From the NCBI GenBank assembly GCA_014859985.1, contig JACZKN010000074.1, positions 1 to 32,823 of the forward strand: a stretch of 32,823 nucleotides of DNA, in the 5' to 3' direction. The stretch is from Candidatus Krumholzibacteriia bacterium (GTDB lineage: Bacteria; Krumholzibacteriota; Krumholzibacteriia; LZORAL124-64-63). The notes beneath the pieces were generated by a model. It was not told the origin of the DNA, did not search any database, and worked only from the letters and a program-made list of their open reading frames with translations. The position numbers and the translations under genes were made by a program. Positions 16,553-24,991 of the stretch are shown here, in pieces (within the stretch, counting starts at the first letter, position 1; the number at the start of each line of letters is the position of its first letter).

Positions 16553-19500
16553 GTGTCGTTCCCGGTGGACGGTATCCCCGCGACCTTGACTTGGGACTAT
16601 CAGGGGCAGTTTCCGGCAATTTTTGACGATTACTTCGATAAGTTGACGAACGGCAAACTCCGCCTCGATCCTGCATCCGGGATCCTCTTGCCTCCCGGAG
16701 AGGTTCTAGATGAAGCTCATCCAACAGCGCAGACTTGGCAGGCCGAACTCGGCGGCGTGCAGTACCGGACCGATGCCTCGTTACCGGCGGGTTACACGTA
16801 TCGGTACCTCTCGGACTGGTGGGTGGGCCTCGACCACTACGCATCGCCGCTTGGGGCGGAGATCCTACACAAGATCTGGACCGCGTATGCGGGCTCCGGG
16901 CAGGATCTGTTCCCCGTCGTTCCAGGCGCGGATCCCGAGTGGCAGCTGTTCCTACTCTACGTGACCAACCGGTCGCCTTATGCCTGGGACATCGGAGGGC
17001 GCCCGAACGTGCCCGTCAGGGCGGTGGAAGTCAACGCCGGCACGGATGGATTCTTCGCCAACGTCGCGGTGACCCCGGGGGGCGAGTTTCTCGGCACGAA
17101 CCAGCAGGCGCTTGCCGCAGATGTGCTGCTGGGGCCGCGGCATCCCCATGCACCCTTGCGGCCGGTAATCCACGAGTTCATTCACACGCTCGGGATCCCG
17201 GACGGTCCGCCCAATCTCTATTTGGTGGACAATCTCTACTCGGAAATGAAATACTTCTACGGGAACCTCAACATGATCTCCCAGGCGTTTCCGCATGACA
17301 ATGATGGATGCGTGGGCATCGCCCCATTCAAGGGTTTCCCGCCCTTGGCCGATCCCCACCTGGCCCGTCTGCCCTGGCATGACGGGTCCGATGGCGGGGA
17401 AGTCGTCAGGGATTTCAGCGATATTTCGCTTTGGAACGAGAAGGTCTACTCCGTAGGCTCCGGCGGCAGATTCTACAAGTACATTGTCGGCGAAAACGTG
17501 TCCGGGACCTTTCCCATCGAGGAGAGCTTCATCTTTGCCTATCATGCCGGCGACGGGCTGGATGACCAGGGATACGTACCCGGCGAACCGGTCGTGCCGA
17601 GCCGCGGGCTAGCGATCTGGCACTGCATGGGTGACGGGTCAGGACCGGGTGATTTCCTGGATCTCGAATCGGCGCACGGGTTGTTCGACTACAAGGATCT
17701 CGGGCTACGTACATTCGTACCGTACTGGGGGGATCCGGCCGTCGCGGCCGCGGCCAATCCGATCGACGGCTTCGACAACTACGACCTTTGGGCGTACTCG
17801 CCGACGGATTACCGGACGGACTACTGCTCGGATGATGGGTCCGAGGCGGATTTCTTCCAGATCAACCCGACCGTACCCCATCTGGACAAGCGCCGCTTCG
17901 ACTGGACCACGAACCCGAACACGAACGGCTACGCCTGGCCGGACGGCTCGGGTGTCCTCGACCGGCGCCGTCCGCAGAACGTGCCGACCTCGCTGGTCGT
18001 CCGGATCAGGGGCACGGGCTCCGATGCCAATGGCGAGTACATGATCGTCGATCTGCTCTGCGGCCCGGCGGAGCGGGTCGTTTCCCCAACTCTCGACGGG
18101 CTGGTCTTCGCCCCGGGATCGACCTACGACCTCACGTTGTCCACCGATTACGCCGAGGCGATCTCGTCCTACGACGTGTATCTCTCGACCGACGGGGGGG
18201 CGAACTACTGGTACACGGTAGCCGAGGGTGTCCCCTACGGGCCGACGGACAACGTCTTTCACTTCACGCCGCAGGCGGGCCAGGGGACGGCTGGCGGCAA
18301 GCTGAAGTTCGTCTTCCACAACACCCGGGACCCGTCGCGGACCGCTGCGTCGACGACCGACGGCCTGTTCACGATCGACGCGACCGTCGTGGTCAGGGGC
18401 GATATCACGCTGCCGGATGGCGGCGAGGAACTTTCGACGCGGACGGCAGGTTTCATCGAATGGCACGACTTTTTCGCAGGATACCCCGCCCTGTCCCCTC
18501 AGATCGTCAGTGCGCAGATCGAGCTGCTGACGGACTGCCAGATCGACCCGATCCAGCTTGGCACGTTCTTCAACCCGACACTCGTCCACGAACCGGTCCC
18601 GGACGAGTTCTTCGAGTTCGTGTCAAGGGACGGCAGCATCTACGGCCGGGTAGCTTTCACGCCCGACGACACGCTGGTGTGCGACCGCGCCCGGATCAGG
18701 GTCACGTTCGAGTCGGCAACCGGGACCACGGTCGACGAGTCAGCGGCGGATTTCGCGATCCTGCCGTTGCCGGTGCGGTTCGTCGCAGAGGCGGCGGCCG
18801 AGCACGGCGTGGACTATACCGGACGGGCGGTGGGGATGAGCGTCCTGCATCTGGACGCGGACGACCTCCCGGACCTCTTCGTGGCTATCGGGAATAGACT
18901 CGCTGATCCGGATGAGCACTCGCACCTGTATAGGAACTCCAGCTTACAATTGGGCGAGATCCGATTCACCGACCTAACCGGATTCCGCTTCGTCGGCGGT
19001 GATCTGCCACCAGCCGAGGCGGACGCTGTAGCGATTGCCGACGCCGACGGTGACGGTCGCCTAGAGATTGCCATGGCTCACCTGACGACCCCGGCGTTCT
19101 ACGTGGAAGGTCCTGATGGTGTCTTTGCCAATGTCCTAGGCGACACGAACTACTTCGACCCCGATGAGGTCGCGCTGCTGGCGGAGTCCCGGAGCCTCGC
19201 CTGGTTCGACCACGATCACGACGGCGACCTCGATCTGCTTGTGGGCAAGGGGCTCGCGGCCGGACCCAGCCCGACAAGCCTGCCGCCTGTCCTGTTCCGC
19301 ACGTACAGCCAGGCAGATGGGGCGACCTCCACGCGGCTAAGGATCGACGACGGGTGCGGTCTCACCGCCTCGGAGAGCTTCACGACGGCGATTGCAGTCG
19401 CGGACTACGATGGCGACGGACTTTGGGAGATCGTGACGGACAATATCGCCAATCCCTTGGGGCGCCTGCGGGCGAGTGAAGAAGAGATTCCGGGCCACTT

Positions 19501-20686
19501 CGAGGCCGCGACTGCATTTGCCACGGAATTCGTTGGGCACAGCGGCCTGGGCGCGGCAGCGTGGGCCGATTACGACCGCGACAACGACCTCGATCTGGTA
19601 TGCGTCGACCAGTGGGTACTAGCGATTGCGGCGGGCGCCTACTTCTACGTCTATGAGAACGTGGGCGGCACTCTGGCACCGACGCCGACGATCACGCAAG
19701 CCCTGCCCGGCCGCAGCCGCGCGTCCCACGTCGCGGACATGGACCTCGACGGGTATCCGGATGTTATCGTGGTCGGCGACGAGACCACGGGCGGCGAGTT
19801 TTTCCTGAACAGAGTCAGCGATGGCGCCGTGGGCAACCGCTTCGTTGCGCGCGGGACGGCTTCCGGCTTCGTTTCTGCAGGGAGTTACGGCTATGCGGCA
19901 GCCATCGCCGACTTCAACGGGGACGGTTTCGCCGACATCATCGCCGGACGGGACGATCTGGCGGGACGTGTCCTGCGGACCGTCGACACGGGTCCCGGCG
20001 GCGCAAGCGCCCCGAATTGGCTGAAGCTGAAACTTATCGGTGACGGTGAGGACAACGAGGTGGGAATTGGGGCTACGGTCCGGCTGTCCACCCCGGGCGG
20101 TGATCCCCTCGGCGCCCAGGTGGTCGTGGCGGCCAGTCGGGCGGGCGGGCAATCAGATCCCGTTTTGACTTTCGGGCTGGGGACCTATGCCGGTGACGTC
20201 AACGTCAGGATCGACTGGCCCCTGGGTCTGCGTCAGGATTTCACGGTCGGTAGCGGTTCCCTCAACAGCCTGGTCACGATGGGGCAGCCGGTCGGGTTCA
20301 CGCTCGACAACGGATCGGTCGGCGTCACGAAGACATTCGACGCGATATATGGTTCCATGGAGTGGACTTTCGAGTGGCTCACGGACCGCCTGACATCCCT
20401 GGAGTACGACATCATCGCAATCACGAACACCAGCGGCGGGGACTGCATCTTCAGCGAACTCCAGGTTGCGGGGCCGGAATGGATCACGCCGGCCCGCTAC
20501 GAGATCGACGCCGTCACCGGCCAGGTCCGCTTCCGTCACGAAGCGACACTCCGCTTCGGGGATTGCCATTCACCCTGCGTCTACTCGTACACCGTACAGA
20601 GCCAGGACGCGCGCGACCTCTATCCGCAAGTCAGCTCCACGAAGACTCTGAAAGTCATGGCCTGTCCGGTCACGGGCGGAGAGTAG
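16553..20686 (+). CDS. Giant M6-like metalloprotease with VCBS repeats and ASPIC/UnbV domain (body)
   Basis: The open frame gives 1377 residues from GTG 16553, but the true start is probably the signal peptide at 16401, one base out of frame. Residues 207-217 read HEFIHTLGIPD, the HExxHxxGxPD zinc motif of immune-inhibitor-A/M6 peptidases, and GLAIWHC near residue 352 with a following DLESAHG segment matches the later M6 core. About 505-740 looks like beta-sandwich linker. From about 743 to 1150 come FG-GAP/VCBS-type repeats with calcium loops (DADGDGRLEI, DHDHDGDLDLLV, DYDGDGLWEIV, DMDLDGYPDVIVV, DFNGDGFADIIAG). An ASPIC/UnbV-like domain starts with NWLKLKLIGDG at residue 1155. The last 110 residues are a cysteine-containing domain of unknown kind. 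Likely role: extracellular or surface proteolysis. GTG 16553 itself has no good ribosome-binding site. Confidence 0.8.
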   Translation: MSFPVDGIPATLTWDYQGQFPAIFDDYFDKLTNGKLRLDPASGILLPPGEVLDEAHPTAQTWQAELGGVQYRTDASLPAGYTYRYLSDWWVGLDHYASPLGAEILHKIWTAYAGSGQDLFPVVPGADPEWQLFLLYVTNRSPYAWDIGGRPNVPVRAVEVNAGTDGFFANVAVTPGGEFLGTNQQALAADVLLGPRHPHAPLRPVIHEFIHTLGIPDGPPNLYLVDNLYSEMKYFYGNLNMISQAFPHDNDGCVGIAPFKGFPPLADPHLARLPWHDGSDGGEVVRDFSDISLWNEKVYSVGSGGRFYKYIVGENVSGTFPIEESFIFAYHAGDGLDDQGYVPGEPVVPSRGLAIWHCMGDGSGPGDFLDLESAHGLFDYKDLGLRTFVPYWGDPAVAAAANPIDGFDNYDLWAYSPTDYRTDYCSDDGSEADFFQINPTVPHLDKRRFDWTTNPNTNGYAWPDGSGVLDRRRPQNVPTSLVVRIRGTGSDANGEYMIVDLLCGPAERVVSPTLDGLVFAPGSTYDLTLSTDYAEAISSYDVYLSTDGGANYWYTVAEGVPYGPTDNVFHFTPQAGQGTAGGKLKFVFHNTRDPSRTAASTTDGLFTIDATVVVRGDITLPDGGEELSTRTAGFIEWHDFFAGYPALSPQIVSAQIELLTDCQIDPIQLGTFFNPTLVHEPVPDEFFEFVSRDGSIYGRVAFTPDDTLVCDRARIRVTFESATGTTVDESAADFAILPLPVRFVAEAAAEHGVDYTGRAVGMSVLHLDADDLPDLFVAIGNRLADPDEHSHLYRNSSLQLGEIRFTDLTGFRFVGGDLPPAEADAVAIADADGDGRLEIAMAHLTTPAFYVEGPDGVFANVLGDTNYFDPDEVALLAESRSLAWFDHDHDGDLDLLVGKGLAAGPSPTSLPPVLFRTYSQADGATSTRLRIDDGCGLTASESFTTAIAVADYDGDGLWEIVTDNIANPLGRLRASEEEIPGHFEAATAFATEFVGHSGLGAAAWADYDRDNDLDLVCVDQWVLAIAAGAYFYVYENVGGTLAPTPTITQALPGRSRASHVADMDLDGYPDVIVVGDETTGGEFFLNRVSDGAVGNRFVARGTASGFVSAGSYGYAAAIADFNGDGFADIIAGRDDLAGRVLRTVDTGPGGASAPNWLKLKLIGDGEDNEVGIGATVRLSTPGGDPLGAQVVVAASRAGGQSDPVLTFGLGTYAGDVNVRIDWPLGLRQDFTVGSGSLNSLVTMGQPVGFTLDNGSVGVTKTFDAIYGSMEWTFEWLTDRLTSLEYDIIAITNTSGGDCIFSELQVAGPEWITPARYEIDAVTGQVRFRHEATLRFGDCHSPCVYSYTVQSQDARDLYPQVSSTKTLKVMACPVTGGE

Positions 20687-20696
20687 GAGGGGACCC

Positions 20697-21575
20697 ATGA
20701 AGATCTTCAATCTTGTGCTCGTGCTGCTGGTCGCCGCGTGCGTTGCGCCGGCGGCTGACGGGATCGACTACCCCAAGGCGGAAGGGATCATCGGCATCGA
20801 CGCGGGCGGCAGCGCATCGTGGCTCGCCGTCAGGGTCGACGTGCCGGAGGGCATGGCTCTCGCGGGATTCGCCTGGTACAACAACGATGATGCGACGGAA
20901 TTCCCCGGCGTGTATCTAGGCACGGGCTACGACCGGGGGCCGGCCCCGATGGACGAAGCCCTGGCGGTCGGCGGCTTCTTCGGCGGTGCGGCGGACTCCT
21001 GGTCGCAGCTCGAATTCGCCCAGCCGGTCGCGGCCAGCCTGGGCAACCTGTTCGTCATCTTCGCGTTCCCCGCGGGCCCGGTCTACACCGACCGTGGCAG
21101 CGGCGGCGGGCCGGGGGTGGGCTACGTGGCCGGCGACAAAGGCAGCCGCGGCTGGATCAGCGGCGACGGGGAGTCGTGGCTGGCATTGTCCGCCGGGTAC
21201 GGCTTCGCGGTGCTACCGCGGTTCGTCGCGGCGGACGGTGCCGTTCTCGCTAAGGCGCTACGCATCGGCGGCGCTCCTGCCGGTGGGGCGCCACAGATCC
21301 TCAAGGATTTCTTGCAAGCCGCACCAAATCCGTTTAACCCGCAGACAAGGATCACCTACGGCTTGAAGACGGGCCGGGACGTCAAGGTGGAGGTCTTCGA
21401 TCTGCGCGGCCGGCTCGTCAAGCGCTTGTTTGGCGGCATCCAGGAGGCCGGCGAGCATGAGGCGGTCTGGCGGGGCGAAGACGCCGGTGGTCGCCGGGTG
21501 GCAAGCGGGGTCTACCTCGTCCGGATGCACGGTAGCGACATCGCCTTGACACGCCGCGTCATTCTGTTGAAGTGA
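20697..21575 (+). CDS. Secreted protein of unknown function with FlgD/Ig-like C-terminal domain
   Basis: The 292-residue product begins with a signal peptide (MKIFNLVLVLLVAACVAPAAD). The middle, about residues 25-180, has no family I recognise; it is rich in Gly, Tyr and Trp and looks like a beta-rich domain (GNLFVIFAFPAGPV, GVGYVAGDKGSRGWISGDG). The last 85 residues start at APNPFNPQTRITYGL and contain VEVFDLRGRLVKRL and ASGVYLVRM, the FlgD-Ig/type-A sorting-domain pattern common at the C-termini of secreted FCB-group proteins. It starts ten bases after the protease with a strong GGAGGGG site, so the two are co-transcribed and it may be a partner or substrate. Confidence 0.85.
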   Translation: MKIFNLVLVLLVAACVAPAADGIDYPKAEGIIGIDAGGSASWLAVRVDVPEGMALAGFAWYNNDDATEFPGVYLGTGYDRGPAPMDEALAVGGFFGGAADSWSQLEFAQPVAASLGNLFVIFAFPAGPVYTDRGSGGGPGVGYVAGDKGSRGWISGDGESWLALSAGYGFAVLPRFVAADGAVLAKALRIGGAPAGGAPQILKDFLQAAPNPFNPQTRITYGLKTGRDVKVEVFDLRGRLVKRLFGGIQEAGEHEAVWRGEDAGGRRVASGVYLVRMHGSDIALTRRVILLK

Positions 21576-21592
21576 AGAATGAGGAAACGATC

Positions 21593-22834
21593 ATGAACTG
21601 CCGCCTGCATACCATGCTCCGCATTGCCTTGGCCTTGGCCGCCGCCGTCGCAACGGCCGGGCCGGCCGAGGCGCGAACATGGCAAGTGGCCAAGTCGGGG
21701 GAGAGGGACTTCGCGGTGATCCAGGACGCTGTGGATGCGGCCGCGTCCGGGGACACGATCATGATCGGTCCGGGGCGGTACGAGGAGTTCACTTGGATAA
21801 CGCTGGGGAACTTCTTGGTCTACGTTGAAGGTCGCGACAAAGACATGACGATCATCGGGGCGGGCATCGACGAGACGATCATAGGGCACGAGAACCCTCC
21901 GTTTCCGGATAATGTCGGGACGACTGGGATCATATGGCGAGGTTCCGGTGTCGCGTTGTCAGTCCGCGGTCTTACGTTGGATAACCTCCAGGCAGCAAAC
22001 GGCTTCTTCTACGATGGGAGGCGATTGGAGATTGATGACTTCGCGGTCAGAAATTGCTATGTGGGAATCAATCTCGTAGCCCGCGAAGGCGGATGGATCC
22101 GCAACTGCGAGTTCGAGACGGTCGGGTACGACAGCACCGATCTGACGATTACAGCGCAATCCGTGATCGTATACGAGCCCACGGTCGATTTCGTTATAGA
22201 ACAATGCACGTTTGTGGACTGCGGCATTGGTGTGGGGGCCTATTGGGACTTCACGGACAATATTGCTGTGCAATACTGCAGCTTTCGTGGGGGCAAGGGT
22301 GGGGTCGACTTCAACAGCGGCGCCTCCGGGACGATCCGCCATTGTACATTTTTCTCGCAATACCAGTACGGCATCGTCGGCAGCTTCAACGACGGCGCCA
22401 CCCTCGTGATCGAAGACAACACCATCGTGGCCGACCATCCCGCCGGCAAGGCCTACGGCTTCAGCCTCTATTGGCCCCGGGGCACCTACACCCTTCGCCG
22501 CAACACGATCACCGCCGCCAACGGTAACGCCTGCATCTGGGTCACCGTCCCAAACGCCGTCTTCGACGCCCGCGACAACCACTTCCTGCGGGCCGACACG
22601 ACCTCGTTCCTGGCCAAAGGCTTCGCCAATCCGAATGCCCCCGGCGCCCCGTTCACCATCGACGCGACGGGCAACTGGTGGGGGACGACGGACCCGGCCG
22701 AAATCGCCGCGGGCATCCTCGACCTGCAGGACGACCCGGCCCTGGACTACCGGATCGTGTTCGAGCCGTTCCTGGGCGGGCCGGTGCCGGTCCGGAACCG
22801 CAGTTTGGGGGGCGTGAAGGCGCTGTTCCGGTAG
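21593..22834 (+). CDS. Secreted right-handed parallel beta-helix protein
   Basis: The 413-residue product has a signal peptide (LRIALALAAAVATAGPAEA) and then the opening typical of pectate-lyase-like/NosD-type helices: FAVIQDAVDAAASGDTIMIGPGRYEE. Coils follow with recurring patterns (VRNCYVGINLV, IEQCTFVDCGIGVG, VQYCSFRGGKGGVDF, IRHCTFFSQYQYGIVG, IEDNTIVAD, LRRNTITAANG), ending GNWWGTTDPAEIAAGI and IVFEPFL. No lyase active-site residues could be assigned, so carbohydrate binding or hydrolysis is only a guess. ATG 21593 with GAGGA at 21581-21585 is better than GTG 21572. Base composition becomes much more GC-rich from about 22370, inside the helix. Confidence 0.85.
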   Translation: MNCRLHTMLRIALALAAAVATAGPAEARTWQVAKSGERDFAVIQDAVDAAASGDTIMIGPGRYEEFTWITLGNFLVYVEGRDKDMTIIGAGIDETIIGHENPPFPDNVGTTGIIWRGSGVALSVRGLTLDNLQAANGFFYDGRRLEIDDFAVRNCYVGINLVAREGGWIRNCEFETVGYDSTDLTITAQSVIVYEPTVDFVIEQCTFVDCGIGVGAYWDFTDNIAVQYCSFRGGKGGVDFNSGASGTIRHCTFFSQYQYGIVGSFNDGATLVIEDNTIVADHPAGKAYGFSLYWPRGTYTLRRNTITAANGNACIWVTVPNAVFDARDNHFLRADTTSFLAKGFANPNAPGAPFTIDATGNWWGTTDPAEIAAGILDLQDDPALDYRIVFEPFLGGPVPVRNRSLGGVKALFR

Positions 22835-22865
22835 TAGCGGCCTCCGCGGCCACCCCACACTCCGC

Positions 22866-22894
22866 TTGCCCCACCCGCACCCATCGCCTACCTT
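22866..22894 (+). promoter_or_regulatory. Weak candidate promoter upstream of fabH
   Basis: TTGCCC (22866-22871) and TACCTT (22889-22894) are 17 bases apart in the 155-base region between the beta-helix gene and fabH. Four of six and three of six consensus bases match. The only other thing seen in this spacer is C-rich, purine-poor sequence and the fabH ribosome-binding site (GGAGGA at 22977-22982). No terminator hairpin with a T-tract follows the beta-helix gene. Confidence 0.28.
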
Positions 22895-22989
22895 GAACGC
22901 CAACCCCATCCCGGCGGCGACGCCCGGCCGCGACGCCCCTAGCCGTCCCCGCCGGGGCCGGCCCGACCATTGCTCCGGAGGACGGATCC

Positions 22990-24000
22990 ATGCCCGCAAG
23001 GACGCTGCTCACCGCCGGCATCACCGGTGTGGGGATGAGCTTCCCCGAACGCCGCCTGACCAACGCCGAGCTGGAGACGATGGTTGACACCAAGGACGAC
23101 TGGATCGTCGAGCGCACCGGCATCCGGGAGCGGCGCCTGGTGGAGCGGGGCGTGGGCGCGTCGTTCCACGGCGCCAAGGCGGCCGAGCAGGCGCTCGAGC
23201 ACGCGGGGCTCAAGGCGACCGACATCGACCTGATCATCGTGCCCACGGTGACGCCGGACATGCTGTTCCCGGCCACGGCCTGCCTGATCCAGCACATGAT
23301 CGGTGCCGACAAGGCCTGGGGCTACGACATGGAGGCCGCCTGCAGCGGCTTCGTCTTCGCCCTGCAGAACGCCCGCGCCCAGGTCGAGAGCGGCTTCGCC
23401 CGCCGCGTGCTGGTGATCGGCACCGAGGTCATGTCCGCCATCACCGACTACACCGACCGCAACACCTGCATCCTCTTCGGCGACGGCGCCGGCGCGGTGG
23501 TGGTCGAGGCCGTCGACCCCGCCCGCGTGGGCATCATCGACGCCATCCTGCGCGTCGACGGCTCGGGCGCCGACCTGCTGAAGATGGACGGCGGCGGCAG
23601 CCGCATGCCCCCGACCGCCGAGAGCGTGGCCGCCAAGGCCCACTACATCTTCCAGGAGGGCCGCGAGGTCTACAAGTTCGCGGTCAAGGGCATGGCCAAC
23701 ATCACCGCCGAGATCGTGCAGAAGAACGGCTTCACCGGCCCGGACGTGGACCTCTTCGTGCCCCACCAGGCCAACCTGCGCATCATCGAGGCGGCCCAGC
23801 GGCGGGTCGGCCTGGAGGACCGCCAGGTGGGCATCACCATCGACCGCTTCGGCAACACCACCAGCGCCAGCATCCCTTCCTGCCTGCGCGTGGCCCTCGA
23901 GGAGGGCCGGCTCCAGGAGGGCAGCCTGGTGGTCGCGACCAGCTTCGGGGCGGGCTTCACCTGGGGCTCGGTGCTCCTGCGCTGGAACGCGCCGCTGTGA
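22990..24000 (+). CDS. fabH: 3-oxoacyl-ACP synthase III (KAS III)
   Basis: FabH condenses acetyl-CoA (or a branched starter) with malonyl-ACP to begin fatty-acid synthesis. The 336-residue product carries the catalytic triad Cys118 (EAACSGF), His259 (VPHQAN) and Asn289 (FGNTTSAS) and the family segment DDWIVERTGIRERR. GGAGGA at 22977-22982 gives a seven-base gap to the ATG. It stands without the usual plsX, fabD or fabG neighbours; a lone fabH may be the main enzyme or one of several copies. A related HMG- or polyketide-type thiolase-fold synthase is less likely given the intact motifs. Confidence 0.95.
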   Translation: MPARTLLTAGITGVGMSFPERRLTNAELETMVDTKDDWIVERTGIRERRLVERGVGASFHGAKAAEQALEHAGLKATDIDLIIVPTVTPDMLFPATACLIQHMIGADKAWGYDMEAACSGFVFALQNARAQVESGFARRVLVIGTEVMSAITDYTDRNTCILFGDGAGAVVVEAVDPARVGIIDAILRVDGSGADLLKMDGGGSRMPPTAESVAAKAHYIFQEGREVYKFAVKGMANITAEIVQKNGFTGPDVDLFVPHQANLRIIEAAQRRVGLEDRQVGITIDRFGNTTSASIPSCLRVALEEGRLQEGSLVVATSFGAGFTWGSVLLRWNAPL

Positions 24001-24022
24001 CCCCGGCCGGCGGCGGAGCCTT

Positions 24023-24991
24023 ATGATCGAAGTCAAGGGACTGACGCGGCGCTACGGCTCGACCCTGGCCCTGGACGACGTCAGCTTCGACGTCGCCGCG
24101 GGCGAGATCGTCGGCTTCCTGGGCCCCAACGGCGCCGGCAAGTCGACCACCATGAAGATCCTCACCGGCTCCCTGGCGCCCACCTCCGGCAGCGCCCGCG
24201 TGGCCGGCCACGACCTGGCGAGCGAGCCGCTGGCGGTGCGCCGCAAGGTGGGCTTCATGCCCGAACACGTGGCCCTGTACGGCGACATGGGGGTGGCCGA
24301 GCTGCTGCGCTTCGTGGCCGAGCTCAAGGGCACGCCCGCGGCCCTGCAGGCCGGCCAGGTGGCCCAGCTGCTGGACCGGACGGGCCTGTCGGACGTGCGC
24401 CACCGCCTGGTCGGCACCCTCAGCCACGGCTACCGCAAGCGCGTGGGCCTGGCCCAGGCCCTGATCGGCGAACCCGAGGTGCTGGTGCTGGACGAGCCCA
24501 CCAGCGGCCTGGACCCTCACCAGATCGTCGAGATCCGCGAGCTGATCCGTTCCTTCCGCGGCACCCGCACGGTGCTCTTCTCCAGCCACATCCTGAGCGA
24601 GGTGGCGGCCATCTGCGAGCGGGTGCTGATCCTGGACAAGGGGCGCCTGGTGACCGGTGAGGTGGCCGCGGGCCTGGCCCAGGACGCCCCCGCGGCGTCC
24701 CGCAACACGGTCGTGCTCTCCTGGGACGGCGACCGCGAGGCCGTGACCCGGGCCCTGGCCCTGGTCACGGGGGTCGACAACGTGATCGTCACCGACCAGG
24801 GCGCCGAGGTGCTGATCGCCGGCAACCCGGTGGAGATCCGCCCCAGGCTGGTCGAATCGGTGCTGGCTGCCGGCGGCCGCCTGCAGGGCCTGCAGGACAA
24901 GGGGCCCAGCCTGGAGGACCTCTTCCTGCGGCTGACCGGCGCCGGGCGTGACGCGGACGGCGCGGACGGCGCCGAGGAGGCCCGGCCATGA
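24023..24991 (+). CDS. ABC transporter ATP-binding protein, GldA-like
   Basis: The 322-residue product is an ABC ATPase: Walker A GPNGAGKST at residues 34-42, a signature LSHGYRKRVGLAQAL at about 133-147, Walker B EVLVLDEPTSGLDP and the switch His in LFSSHILSEV. The Q-loop position reads FMPEHVALY, with Glu in place of Gln, as is common in the GldA/export subgroup. A C-terminal segment of about 100 residues follows the ATPase core. Its stop overlaps the permease start by four bases (ATGA), and DUF4340-like and GldFG-like genes follow, so it is the motor of a drug- or gliding-type export cassette. Substrate unknown. Confidence 0.95.
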   Translation: MIEVKGLTRRYGSTLALDDVSFDVAAGEIVGFLGPNGAGKSTTMKILTGSLAPTSGSARVAGHDLASEPLAVRRKVGFMPEHVALYGDMGVAELLRFVAELKGTPAALQAGQVAQLLDRTGLSDVRHRLVGTLSHGYRKRVGLAQALIGEPEVLVLDEPTSGLDPHQIVEIRELIRSFRGTRTVLFSSHILSEVAAICERVLILDKGRLVTGEVAAGLAQDAPAASRNTVVLSWDGDREAVTRALALVTGVDNVIVTDQGAEVLIAGNPVEIRPRLVESVLAAGGRLQGLQDKGPSLEDLFLRLTGAGRDADGADGAEEARP

